The position numbers and the translations under genes are program-made. A stretch of 64,000 nucleotides of DNA, from positions 62,001-126,000 of the forward strand of contig JASWJB010000042.1 in assembly GCA_032433595.1 (NCBI GenBank), given 5' to 3'. Position 1 is the stretch's first letter, and each line of letters starts with the position of its first letter. Below the pieces are notes generated by a model, which saw nothing but the letters and a program-made list of their open reading frames with translations, did not search any database and was not told where the DNA came from. This stretch comes from Conoideocrella luteorostrata (lineage: Eukaryota > Ascomycota > Sordariomycetes > Hypocreales > Clavicipitaceae). Positions 19,985 through 30,362 of the stretch are shown here, piece after piece.

Positions 19985-20940
19985 TAGTTACTAGTATAGT
20001 GCATAGCCCGTATTTACAACGCTGGTACGCCATTCACAAGACAGAAGAGCAACACCGTCAGTCTGTGGTAATTCGCTTCCCTCTCACAAGATTCAGTATC
20101 TACTTATTCACCATCAAATGGACCGCTAACTTACCACAATGCTCTCAATACGTGCATTGTGGCGTGCGATTTTGTCCAGCCGCCCTGTTTTTGCCCCGCG
20201 ATAAATTGCTTTCTTAGTCGCATTCTTGCCAGGTTTTGTTGATTTGTGACGAGCCTAATCCCTAGACTTCTGGCTTTTGCCTCACTTCCGTAGCAAGTCT
20301 CAAATATTATGCAGCAAAACTAACACGGTACCCTGCCCAGACTTACATAATAAATGCGGCATGTAATCCATAACGTTAATCATTAAATGCGTCTATACGT
20401 CCATTGCTAAAGTATGCATGCGGGCGCCGTCAATAATCTGGTATCCGCGTCTACAGTTGCATCTCTCGTGGAACTGCCTTTCAATTGAGATTTTGTCATC
20501 ACCAAATCTCCCCCCGATCACTCTGCGGAATTGGGTTCATCGGGAATCTATTAGCAACCTATTTACTATTTGTTGTGCATATCCAACAATGTCAGTGGAC
20601 CCTATTGGTTGTGCAGAAGATGGGTGCTATTAAATGAGAGGACGCCTAAGAAGACTCAAAGCATAGCCGTTAAAACTGTTCACTGTCCATGGAAGCAGCG
20701 CGTGACTTGCCACTGAGATGGGGTCTTTTGACTCTAACCTAAAACAGAAGAAAAAAAAGAGAGAAGGAGCAAAAAAAAAGACTAAAAATTATCTATGTAG
20801 AAAGAAAGTAATTAGTGTTACATCAAAAATAGTCTCTGCAAGACCTGCCTTCCTGTCCGAATATAGCATTGTGACGACTAAGAGGACTAGTTATTTAAGG
20901 TTAGACGGCTGCGAACTGCTATCGTGGACCTATTCATGGG
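19985..20940. other. Intergenic, nothing recognised
   Basis: About 950 bp. A purine-rich run (20747-20800) precedes the next ORF. I see no coding signal, repeat or RNA gene. Confidence 0.45.
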
Positions 20941-21543
20941 ATGTATTTGCGGATTTCGAAACTACGCACACTTCAGAGCCGATCAGTAGAACTCAGGAGG
21001 AACGAGCTTGGTCTCTTTTTGGGTAACAGGCTGGCAGCGACCATCAAGACCGAGGGCATTTTTGGAACAAGATCATCACAGCGAGCGTGCCTAGCGTACA
21101 TTCAATTGGAGAACATCGCCTTTTTGCGAGACCACAAGGCAAAGGCGGTATTAAGGAACTGCAACAAGGCCTATATAGCGGCGATGAAAAAGAAATACAT
21201 AGATCAGAAGCGTTTGGTGCAGCCGAGGAAAGAGGTTGAGGACCCATACATTATCGCCATTTTCCTTGCTATGGTGCAAGAGCAGCGAGCGATGGGTTAT
21301 TTCACGGGAGATGAGGGTTGGAAGGTGCATCTAATAGCATTGCCGAAGACGTTCGCATCGGAGATGTATTTCTACTCGGCAACGATACCAAAGTCGTTTC
21401 TACGTGGGTTAGACAACCCTAGGGTTGGTGGTTTATTTGAAAGGGGTTTTACGGTTAGCTACGAGTTGATAGATCTAATGAAGCCGCGAGAAGCGGCGTG
21501 CCTCTTATACGAGGCTTTGCGAAATAATGCTCTGTGCGAATAA
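20941..21543 (+). CDS. Hypothetical fungal protein, 200 aa
   Basis: A 200-aa frame with even, protein-like composition and no bias toward stops. A basic N-terminal region (residues 1-100, with a K/R-rich helix at AAMKKKYIDQKRLVQPRK) is followed by VEDPYIIAIFLAMVQEQR. Next come KVHLIALPKTFASEMYFYSATIPKSFL (two strands and a helix) and an LIDLMKPREAACLLYEAL helix near the end. I recall the pattern DPYI..L...Q.QR...V..L......YFY.A.IP..FL from uncharacterised fungal proteins but know no function. The start is uncertain; the upstream frame is poor. It could be a late exon of a longer gene. Confidence 0.55.
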   Translation: MYLRISKLRTLQSRSVELRRNELGLFLGNRLAATIKTEGIFGTRSSQRACLAYIQLENIAFLRDHKAKAVLRNCNKAYIAAMKKKYIDQKRLVQPRKEVEDPYIIAIFLAMVQEQRAMGYFTGDEGWKVHLIALPKTFASEMYFYSATIPKSFLRGLDNPRVGGLFERGFTVSYELIDLMKPREAACLLYEALRNNALCE

Positions 21544-22503
21544 AGCACTAGCATAGCATTGCTAGCATAAAATTTAGATAGTCAAATTTGCATCAGAAAT
21601 TGAAACCCCTGCACAGTTCAATTAATGGAACAAAGTGACTATAGTGACAAAAGTGACAAAGACTTGGCGGTCAAGGTACTCTGGGCAGCGTAATCCATCG
21701 CTTGATTCCAACTGTGGACACGGATGACGAGCCAACAGCAGAAGACCCATTATGACCCTAACAGCTCGTTAGATGCTTTTGAGAGTGTTCCATTGCAAAT
21801 GCTGCTTCTGGCGACAATTCACAAGACGCTTATAGAAGACCTTTGAAGAAACAGTGTACCTATCTCTAGTGCCTGGGGAAGAGCATGTTCACATCGCGGC
21901 TGCCTTCATTCAATTGAACCCATAAAACACTGGACATCACTGTCCGCGAGTACTTACGACCAGGATAAGACACTACTCGCAGCTGCAGCAAAAATACGCT
22001 AGAAAAAGCTGTAATTCACATTTGATACGCACACATAACCACCACCACGCCCACTGTAACTATTCGCGATGAGTGGATGGTCGCGCGGTCGAAGCCGAAA
22101 TATTCAGCTACCTGGCAGACGCTGGGTCGACGAGGTTTTACGACTGAGCAGTTTCATTGGTTTCCAACTTGATGAATGGCCGAATCGTGATCGATGCGTA
22201 TCAGTTCAGTTCAATGCTTCTCACGCAGAGAAACAACTAATTGCCTACTTTATATTCAACCATGCGTCTCTACGCAGCGATATCAGCAACTATGACAGAC
22301 CTTAAGAAAATGAACTCGCTAGCATGATGGGCGCGGCTGTCGGCGTGTGGAGCCGTGGAGCCAGCGGAGTTCCACAAGAGAGAGACTGAATTTACGGAGT
22401 ACTCCGTAGTGAGTCGGCAAATGTGCAATAGCCATGCCACGGAGTACGGAGTGGTCTGCGGAGTACTCGAGGTGCATCCAGCTGACAAATTCGCTTACAG
22501 GCA
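21544..22503. other. Intergenic with two copies of the CGGAGTACTCCG palindrome
   Basis: I find no gene. TACGGAGTACTCCGTA is at 22393-22408, and a second, split cluster of CGGAGTAC units runs from about 22439 to 22470. Confidence 0.5.
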
Positions 22504-22553
22504 ACATCACGTAACATCACGTAACTTCACGTAACTATACATAACATCACGTA
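22504..22553 (+). promoter_or_regulatory. Five tandem decamers with ACGT core upstream of the bZIP gene
   Basis: Five adjacent 10-nt units: ACATCACGTA, ACATCACGTA, ACTTCACGTA, ACTATACATA and ACATCACGTA. Four carry TCACGTA, whose complement TTACGTGA resembles sites bound by fungal bZIP (Yap/CREB-type) factors. The spacing is one helical turn. The array ends 86 bp before the start codon of a bZIP gene. Confidence 0.6.
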
Positions 22554-22639
22554 TCTTCAATCCCAGACACAAATCGGTACTACCAACGCTCGCAAACCAA
22601 AGTTATTATTTCCTATATAGATCGGGTACAAACTTGAAC

Positions 22640-23757
22640 ATGAATAGTGCCAAGGCGGAACTCGAGGTGTGTTACCATTCGGAGCCCCAGATTGATTTCG
22701 CCTGCCACTCTCCTGCTCACTCTCACAGCGGCGTCGCGAGCGTGGACGGCTTGCCCAAAGTGCCTTCCGGAGCCGCCAGGCACGGGCCAAGCAAGACATG
22801 AAGGCCGAGAACGCCATTCTGAAAAATGCCATAGGAGCTATAGCCAGAGAGATCTGCGCGGATGATCGCCCGGCGCTGCGAGCCAAGATCCGGGAGGCGG
22901 CAGTGCTTGCTGGGCTTGACATTAGCAGTCCCAATGACAATGATTCAACGCCTGACTCTACCAGCAAAACAGATTCATCTGTCTTCGTAGCTGCACAGAT
23001 GAAGGCCACCGACCTTGGCCAGCCAGTCTCCGGCTTTTCTTCATCTTCTTCAAGCGCACCAGCTCTCACCTATGACCTAACGGCGTTGTCGCATCCAGTT
23101 GAGGGTCGGGATAGATTCTTGGCTGGTCAGCGCAACAGTCATTTGAGCGTTCTGCGAGACCCCTTCCAATGTAATCGGTGTCAGAACGGTCCCGCCACTC
23201 TTCTCCCGTTTCTCGGCGCAGGAGCTTTCACATTTGCGGGCCGCATGTTCTGGTACCTCGTGGAGAAGTACGAGGCTGCGAAGCACGACTCACTGCAGCT
23301 CCCTGCCAGAGCCACACTACCCAAATTCCGGGACCTCTTGGACCAGTCGACCTCACAGAATATCGACCCGGTGTACTGGATCAAGATGACCGAAGCGCGC
23401 CTGGCACGTTACAGACAAGCTGCTGGCAGTGTGCCGCCTACGTCGCAGGATACCCTTGTGGCGGAAGAGCCCACCTCCGCCCCTAAGTGGTTATCGCCAA
23501 TACTGGCTGAGCAAAGGATCAGACACATTGTGGGGGACCACGTGTTTGCGGTATTGGCCGCCCCCATGCTGGATCGTTGGGAGGTGAATAGGGGCAATCC
23601 GGTACATGACAATGTGGAGTTGATAGAAGGTTTATTGGACAGACTCTCAGAATTATATGAATGTTCTGGGGACGGGCCGCGGTGGAATGCAAGTACGTTT
23701 GACTGGGCAGTTGGTGATTGGTGCCGTTCTATTATTGGTGCACCAGCGATGGTGTAG
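22640..23757 (+). CDS. bZIP transcription factor
   Basis: Inferred exons are 22640-22666 and 22729-23757, with a 62-nt GT-AG intron, giving 351 aa. Splicing joins MNSAKAELE to RRRERGRLAQSAFRSRQ, a textbook fungal bZIP basic region with the N/Q-x-x-A-x-x-S/C-x-R core (here Q-S-A-F-R-S-R). A leucine-zipper-like helix AKQDMKAENAILKNAIGAIAR follows, so the DNA-binding part spans about residues 8-50. A Ser/Thr-rich linker (about 75-115) leads to a C-terminal domain containing VLRDPFQCNRCQNGP and ending WAVGDWCRSIIGAPAMV, which I cannot name. It should be a nuclear dimeric regulator. The start is set by the splice solution and an AACATGAAT context. Tandem ACGT decamers upstream suggest bZIP control of its own promoter (inference). 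Confidence 0.85.
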
Positions 23758-24196
23758 GTGCTCGCAATTCATGGATTAATGGAAAACTAAGTACAAGACA
23801 CAAGTTAAGCAACGCGCTTCATATACTTGATCTCTGTTCTCACTGAGACTCGGTGTCCATATCGAGGTGCTTCATTTTAACAGATGCAAACTCTCTCACC
23901 CAGATTGTACTACAAGCATAACAAATACGACTTCAGAATATTCATGGTTTTAGTTACCATGTGGCGAGAATCGCTGTTTATCGCTCACAGGCCTCCGGTT
24001 TGTGCAAATAATTTCAGCAAGTGCTACAGCGTCACATGTTACGAAACAGCATAACAAGACCATATTACGTCGCGGAGTAATGCATTTAAACGTCATTCAT
24101 AGCGCCCTCAAAACGAATTAAAAGAGTCAATCTACAAGCAACTACCTTCCGACACGCTGGCAATCAGACGCAAAGCACCACTTCCACAAGTACGAA
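23758..24196. other. Intergenic between convergent bZIP and HET genes
   Basis: About 440 bp between two 3' ends. Nothing is recognisable besides AT-rich terminator-like sequence. Confidence 0.4.
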
Positions 24197-26443
24197 TTAT
24201 CGTATTGTTACCGAACCTCGCCCCTTGGTGTTGAAGATATGCTCATCAACGCACACCCCTATCAGCTTATAGGGCCCTAGCGGATGATTCCTGCATATAA
24301 GTAAATTTCCAGACCCTCCCGTCTCCACGTATCCATAGTCCCTCATCATGTTCGTCATGTCATGGACGAACTCTTCTCTCACCAACGCCCTGCCTATAGG
24401 CCATTCCAACGCCGGCAATACCGGCCGATCGATTTTCGTGCTTCTACAGCTGGAAGCATGAGACCTGTAGGAGTTGATGTCGCCGCCAAATGAAACCAAG
24501 CTGAACGTCCTGCCGATGTCGCCAACCTGCACCAGCCCCAGTCCATCTTTGAGAATGATTCGATTGTCGGCATCCAAGGTTGCAGAGGTGTCGCCGAGGA
24601 AGCTTCCATACACTGCGGTGATGGCTTCGAAGATGAGAGAGAACGGGCCGGAGATGATACACCCGCAATTCACGGTCACTTTGCACGAGATATTGGCGGC
24701 GGTGCCGTTAGCAAGGCGGGATCCGCATCGAATGAGATCAACCATCCTATAGTTCATTGACCAGTTGTGTGGCCTGATCCAAGTATGCGGGTTAGCCCAG
24801 GGGGTGCCGCTGACACATCTATCCACCCACCCCGTGGGCTTTGCGTTGGGATCAGAGACCTCCCAATACGGCTGCAGCTTGTAGAGCAGCCTCCTTCTGT
24901 ACTGGGTAATGTCGCCAGTCGGATCCATAATGCTTCCCAGGATTGTCGCACATTGCACCAGGACGCGGCCGGTTTCATCCCTCATGATATCCTTGGGGTG
25001 GTCGTTGATTGGTATGGGCTCTTTACTGAAGGTACCGGTTTTGACCTTCTTTCCGCAGTTGCAGCCCTTGAAAATGAACTGAAAGTCGGAGTTTCTGTTT
25101 TCTTCGAGGGTAATCTTCATGTACTTCCGCGGGGTTCCTTTGATTCCAGTCAGGGCTTGAGTTTTAGCCTGGCCGTTCTGCTTCAGTCGACCTATGTGTA
25201 CCACACTGGCCAAGCAGTCGGTGGCCATGTCCTGGCTGCTCGAGCTTTCAACGAGAGGGATCCAATCCCACTCTCCGCGCTCCTTGCTACTTACAGCAAG
25301 TTTGGTCCATGCCAGTCCCGTCTTCAGAGACAGCTGCTTGAAAAATCGAAACGAAATGCCCTCCATGTCGTCCCCGGAGAGATCCCTTTCGATTTCTTCC
25401 GCGCTGAACAGACCGCTGAAGACGCCCAGCAAGCCTCTGAAGATATCGGCTCTCTTTTTGCACCGTCTCGGGGTCAGAGAAAAAGCCGAGAAAATGTTGC
25501 TCACCCCCTTGTAGTTCTCGTACCACCAATTCGGCCCACCGTTGATGATGTCCGTCTTTGCGCAGTTGATGCCCCGGACCTGCAGCTGCAGACTCTCGAG
25601 CAGCTCGTTGTCTTCTTCGATGATCCTCAGAATCGCATTGACGGATGCCGTCTTCAGCACTCTGCTGTTCCGGATCCACTCCTGAAGCTTGTAGGCCTTG
25701 TCCTTGGACTCGATGGTCAGGTCCATCCAGACGTGAAGCTCGCCGAGACACGATATGATCTGGCGGTTGATCCCCCACATGGTGACATTTTTGCCCAGAA
25801 TCATTTCCTGGAATGTCCAAACCCTGGTAAAGTATAGATTGTCGAAGAGCGAGATAACGTGCTTGATGCACGTGGAGTAGCAGTTCACTACGCCCATGTC
25901 CACACTGGCAGACCTCACCAGTGACTTGTCCACGTCAAAGGTCCAGTCCTTGTCGTTTGCCCACATTGCAAGCCGATTGATGAGATTTGGCGTCAGCCCA
26001 ATGGCCTCGGAGGCGAGCGCAGCCCCGCCCATGTAGGACAGCACATGGTCTATGAACTTCAGATTGTCGACAATCTCCTGCGGGTTCCACACGACGGGCA
26101 TGTCCATGAGTATGTGGCACTTGAGGGCGCTCTTGTAGTACTCGTACATCTTGGCTATTTCGAACGCCTTCTCTGTCGAGCTGGTCTGGTTGATGCAAAT
26201 GCAGTCCACCCACAGATAACGTATGTCGGCTTCCATCATGAGCCTCTTGATGTCGCCCAGCTTTTGCGCCGCAATAGTTACATCCCAGTCGACGCCTGGA
26301 ATGTCGCATTTGTAGGGTTGGACTTCGTCACCCCAGGTGTAGGAGATGATGTCGTAACTATCTACTGGCTGAGTGGAAGTTTCGAAAACAAAGAAGTCGC
26401 CACCCTTACGGCCGAGAAGCCGGAGCGGCAGCATCGGGGCCAT
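24197..26443 (-). CDS. HET (heterokaryon incompatibility) domain protein
   Basis: A single-exon frame of 748 aa. The HET signature is complete: YDIISYTWGD at about residues 30-39, RYLWVDCICINQ at about 75-86, then KMYEYYKSALKCHILM and, further on, VWTFQEMILGKNVTMWG. The C-terminal 400 residues are typical of HET-only proteins and hold no other named domain. HET domains trigger regulated cell death when incompatible hyphae fuse, and are likely TIR-related. Intact length and no disabling change suggest a working gene. It neighbours a broken NB-ARC/TPR gene and, further on, other NLR-type relics, so the region is allorecognition-rich. Confidence 0.93.
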   Translation of the reverse strand: MAPMLPLRLLGRKGGDFFVFETSTQPVDSYDIISYTWGDEVQPYKCDIPGVDWDVTIAAQKLGDIKRLMMEADIRYLWVDCICINQTSSTEKAFEIAKMYEYYKSALKCHILMDMPVVWNPQEIVDNLKFIDHVLSYMGGAALASEAIGLTPNLINRLAMWANDKDWTFDVDKSLVRSASVDMGVVNCYSTCIKHVISLFDNLYFTRVWTFQEMILGKNVTMWGINRQIISCLGELHVWMDLTIESKDKAYKLQEWIRNSRVLKTASVNAILRIIEEDNELLESLQLQVRGINCAKTDIINGGPNWWYENYKGVSNIFSAFSLTPRRCKKRADIFRGLLGVFSGLFSAEEIERDLSGDDMEGISFRFFKQLSLKTGLAWTKLAVSSKERGEWDWIPLVESSSSQDMATDCLASVVHIGRLKQNGQAKTQALTGIKGTPRKYMKITLEENRNSDFQFIFKGCNCGKKVKTGTFSKEPIPINDHPKDIMRDETGRVLVQCATILGSIMDPTGDITQYRRRLLYKLQPYWEVSDPNAKPTGWVDRCVSGTPWANPHTWIRPHNWSMNYRMVDLIRCGSRLANGTAANISCKVTVNCGCIISGPFSLIFEAITAVYGSFLGDTSATLDADNRIILKDGLGLVQVGDIGRTFSLVSFGGDINSYRSHASSCRSTKIDRPVLPALEWPIGRALVREEFVHDMTNMMRDYGYVETGGSGNLLICRNHPLGPYKLIGVCVDEHIFNTKGRGSVTIR

Positions 26444-27178
26444 GGCGAAGAATTTTGTGACGGTATGCGATCGCTATCACGTTTAAAAATGAATATCGCG
26501 TAACGTCAAGTGGTTCGCTACACAGAAGGAACACAAACTTGTGTAGAAAAGCAAACCAAAGGTGCAAATTTATGAGGGTTGGACGAGGAATTGGCCCCCT
26601 CACATTTTTCATTCTATCAGATTGATGTCGCACGGGTGGTGCGGCTGGTACAGGGTCTAAACGAGAGTGTGGCAGCTCGGGAATGCAATATTAAACTAGA
26701 CGCCCAGCCCATGAACGCTGCTCATCAAGCTTCATCGTCATGTGGCTCGGCCCGCGAGATCGGTGGTTGCTAATTTTAGACGTCAGAACGCAGTGAAGCG
26801 CAACAACATTCAGGATGAAACCTCGCCTCCATAGCTCCCGCGATGTTAATGAATATTCTCTCTCCTTTTTTCTTTTCCTCGGGTAGGAAAGCCAGTAAAA
26901 AAAAAGAATGAAACGAAGCCTCTAAGACTATCTCAAGCCATGCAGATGTTTGAGCCAATTGCACATCCGGGCCCCCAAATTAGTGCAGTCTCTCAGTGCA
27001 GCAAGCTGAAAACAAGGTGGCCAGTCCCCTGTCACGGGGGCGACGCGGAGCCAATTGCAGTTTGATGGATGCTGCACTATTGATTGGTTTGCTCTATCTT
27101 GGCCTTGGCGGCTGAACGCAAGGGCGGCGGCTATAGATTGGCGTACTCCATACGGAGTACTCCGCAGAGTGACTAGGA
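26444..27178. other. Intergenic upstream of the HET gene
   Basis: 735 bp containing the HET promoter on its left side and TACGGAGTACTCCGCA at 27151-27166 on its right, 13 bp before the TPR relic. No gene-like frame. Confidence 0.45.
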
Positions 27179-28617
27179 ATGCTCTGTCGCATGGGCAGCA
27201 TCCACGAGAGCCATAGTAGTGCGCGGAATGTGGACCCCATCGACGAGAATCAGTTTAGACAGGACATGGTCATTGCAGAGCTTCTACAAAGGCTTACATA
27301 TCTCCCTCTAACGGTGGCGCAGGCGGCAGCATACATGAATATGAATAGGATACCTATCGCCAACTATCTGCGACTCTTCACTCACACAGATCAAGGCATG
27401 ATTAAACTGCTTAGCGTACATTTGCGCGACGAGTCTCATTACAGAGAGGCGTAGGGGGCCGTGGCGACTACCTGGATCATTTCGTTCCAGTCCATCTGCG
27501 AGATTGACAAAACTGCAGCGCAGCTACTATCCTTTATCCAATGGATAGAACCCAAAGCTATTCCACAAACGATCCTGCCTAAATTCAACACCGACTTCGA
27601 GTTAGCACAAGTGATGGGCTTGCTATGTGGTTACTCCTTCCTCAACCGGCGTGAGGACGGCAAGTTGTTCGATATGCATCGCTTAGTCCATTTGTCACTA
27701 AGGACATGGTTCGGACAACCAAACGCTCAAAGTCTAACTTATGAGGATATTATCCAGCACCTATGCACGGTCTTCCCTTCTAGAGATTGGGAATATAGAT
27801 TGACATGGCGCCAGTACTTCCCACATGTGCTTCCTCTGCTTAGAAATGACAGGTTCATGGGATGTATTGCTGCCGCTGAACTTGGTTATCAAGTTGGGCT
27901 TTGCCTAGATGAAGATGGGTGTTTCCAAGAACGGACCAAGGTATTGCATTTGGTAGTAGCATCAATACAAAAAATATTAGTAGCCGATCACCCTGGTCGA
28001 CTTTCTTCACAGCAAGCGCTCGCGGGGGCATACCAAGCCAACGATCAAGTCAAGCGGGCAGTTAAGCTGCTAAAGCATGTGGTAGCTATTAAAGTAACGT
28101 CACTTACAGAAGACGACCCTGATCGACTTGCTTCACAGCATGCGCTCGCGGGGGCATACGAGGCCAACGGTCAGTCAAGCAGGCAATCGAGCTTCTGGAG
28201 CATGTGGTAGCTATTGAAGCAGAGTCACTTGCAGAAGATCACCCTAATCGACCTTCTTCACAGCATGCGCTCGCGGGGGCATACCGGGCTAACGATCATG
28301 TCAAGCAGGCAATCGAGCTTCTGGAGCATGTGGTAGCTATTGAAGCAACGTCGCTTGAAGAAGACGACCCTGATCGACTTTCTTCACAGCATGCGCTCGC
28401 GACGGCATACGAAGCCAACGGTCAAGTAAAGCAGGCAATTGAGCTGCTAGAGCATGTGGTAGCTATTGAAGCAGAGTCACTTGCAGAAGATCACCCTGAT
28501 CGACTTGCTTCGCAACATCTACTAGATTGCATACGGGAGGGAAGCGCTAGCGTCGAGACTGGCAACCAACATCGTTCCAGACTGTGTTTTCCATCTTTCA
28601 AAAAAATTGCTAATTGA
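27179..28617 (+). pseudogene. Broken NB-ARC/TPR (kinesin-light-chain-like) STAND gene
   Basis: The frame starts inside an NB-ARC C-terminal region (LTYLPLTVAQAAAYMN), so the P-loop and any effector domain are missing. TAG at 27452-27454 interrupts it before ATTWIISFQSI, a normally continuous block. The winged-helix part (MHRLVHLSLRTWF) and an array of 42-residue TPR units follow, with landmark blocks SQHALAGAYEANGQ and QAIELLEHVVAIE. Repeat starts are spaced 126, 125, 126 and 126 nt. The 125 marks a 1-nt deletion near 28173 that shifts the frame; the array then continues to 28617. Intact relatives detect non-self and trigger defence or death responses. Two disabling changes and a missing 5' half make this a relic. 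Confidence 0.85.
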
Positions 28618-30362
28618 AGGTTTATGTACAGCCGGAACAAGTTTCGCCATCGATATTGAAGGTATAAATTAATAGTGTATTAAAACAAGGGTCGGGCGTA
28701 CTTAAAGCTACCACAAGGCGCTATCATCTAAGGCTATCTCTGCCGTGTAGAAGAGCGCCGCAGAACGCCGCGCTGATCTTATGCCAGAAGCATGGTAAAT
28801 GCAATGGCTCGCAATAAATTACAGGTGTGCCTATTGGACGGCATCTATAACTAAGCCCGTCTTTTCAGGACGTCAGCGCGCATTACAAGTCAATGATTCG
28901 AGCTTGTTATCACAATACTTCCATTTATCTCAAACGAAAATCTGAGCCGCGAGACTTTTGCACCACAACATGTGGCCACTCGAGTAGTATCCATCCAGAA
29001 ACCTTCACACAAATGCATTGCAGGACAGACGGCACGGCTGTGTGCACTGCCCGCAGCGATGTGTACCAAGGGGTACTGGACTCCATTTGTGCCACCCAGT
29101 CTACTTCATTGCTGTTGCAATAGTATTATTCATCTCTCTGCCGTGGACCTTAATGTCTTTCAACAAAGCAACTCGACATCCTTCATGGAAACAGCATGTG
29201 CAGCGTCAAAGCCCCCCATAATCCCGACAGATAATCCATCACAGCAGTTGCTACCTCTCGGCCTGCTACCTCGCCCTCCGCAGCGCCTTATTGACTATCC
29301 TAACTCTCAATATCCTTTGCAATACTTCGTTTTGATCAAGTACTTTCAATATACCATAGGACTCAGTTGACAATGCCGTTCACCAGGCGCTAGGATTGAT
29401 GACTGACCGCGCTTTATTTTAGGTGTTACAACTTGCGAGTGACCCTGTAGACCTGCACTAGTGAGGCAATTGTCTGCTCGAATGTTGCATAGATTCATCA
29501 AAATCGAGCTTGAAATTGAGTTCTGTGTCATCGGAGGTAAACTCTGGTCCTGAGGACGCTGAAGCGCGATATGATTGACCGAGGACGATCATCTTCCTTC
29601 GGAGACGGTACCGGCTTCTTTCAAAGCATCAAAAGGATTGTAGGTGTGCCTACAATTAATGTTGTAGCTCGTGTTTTTCTGCGGTTAGCTGCAGCAAGAT
29701 TGAGTTGTGGACGAGACCTCGTCTCACGGTTTAGATCGAAAGCACGATGCGAAGGCGCCGAATTAGATGTCTAGCTCAATATTATCGGGTTCCGTCTAGG
29801 TTTCAGGTGAACAAACGTATTGCAGTGATCCAGCGACACGTTGACTGATATATGCAGCGTTTAAACCTGAATACTCGGCTCTATGAGCTGAGTAATGACT
29901 ATTAAAATGTAAGACTCCGGATAGGCCTTTATACCATAGCGTTGCTTCAATATTAATTTGCGTTTCGACATGTGTTTTTAACATCATCAGATAAGCCCAT
30001 GAGGACAACCAATATTTTTTTTAAAAACATAATTGATTGCAGTATGAGATGAGACATCATTCGTACGTACGCTACTTTCTTTATGGCACGATCGAGTTTC
30101 CCACTGCCGGCCATGTTGAGCTTACCATGCGGGGATCCGTGTCTCCGCGACAGGGCCTGGAGCGTTAACATCCCCTCAACTATCATTAGTATTTCATTCT
30201 CAAACCGCCGTAAGCTCACTGGCACTTCTTGACCCGAGAGTTGAGAATTAATCGATTTTTTTCTAAAGTGCTGTGTTTCCATGTTCTAAGCTGACGACGG
30301 AGGACCTTTTGAGCTCTGGGAATCGCCCAGACTTCAACTCATGACTACGCCATCAATTCTGA
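28618..30362. other. Intergenic, no supported gene
   Basis: About 1.75 kb. Several short frames (for example 28972-29370 and 29571-29774) lack domain or signal features. An AT-rich part near 29930-30060 may be old repeat. I find no copy of the LTR families here. Confidence 0.45.

Noticed and set aside
24767..25837. 356-aa plus-strand frame opposite the HET gene
   Set aside because: Antisense shadow of a strong HET-domain coding region, with no recognisable motif.
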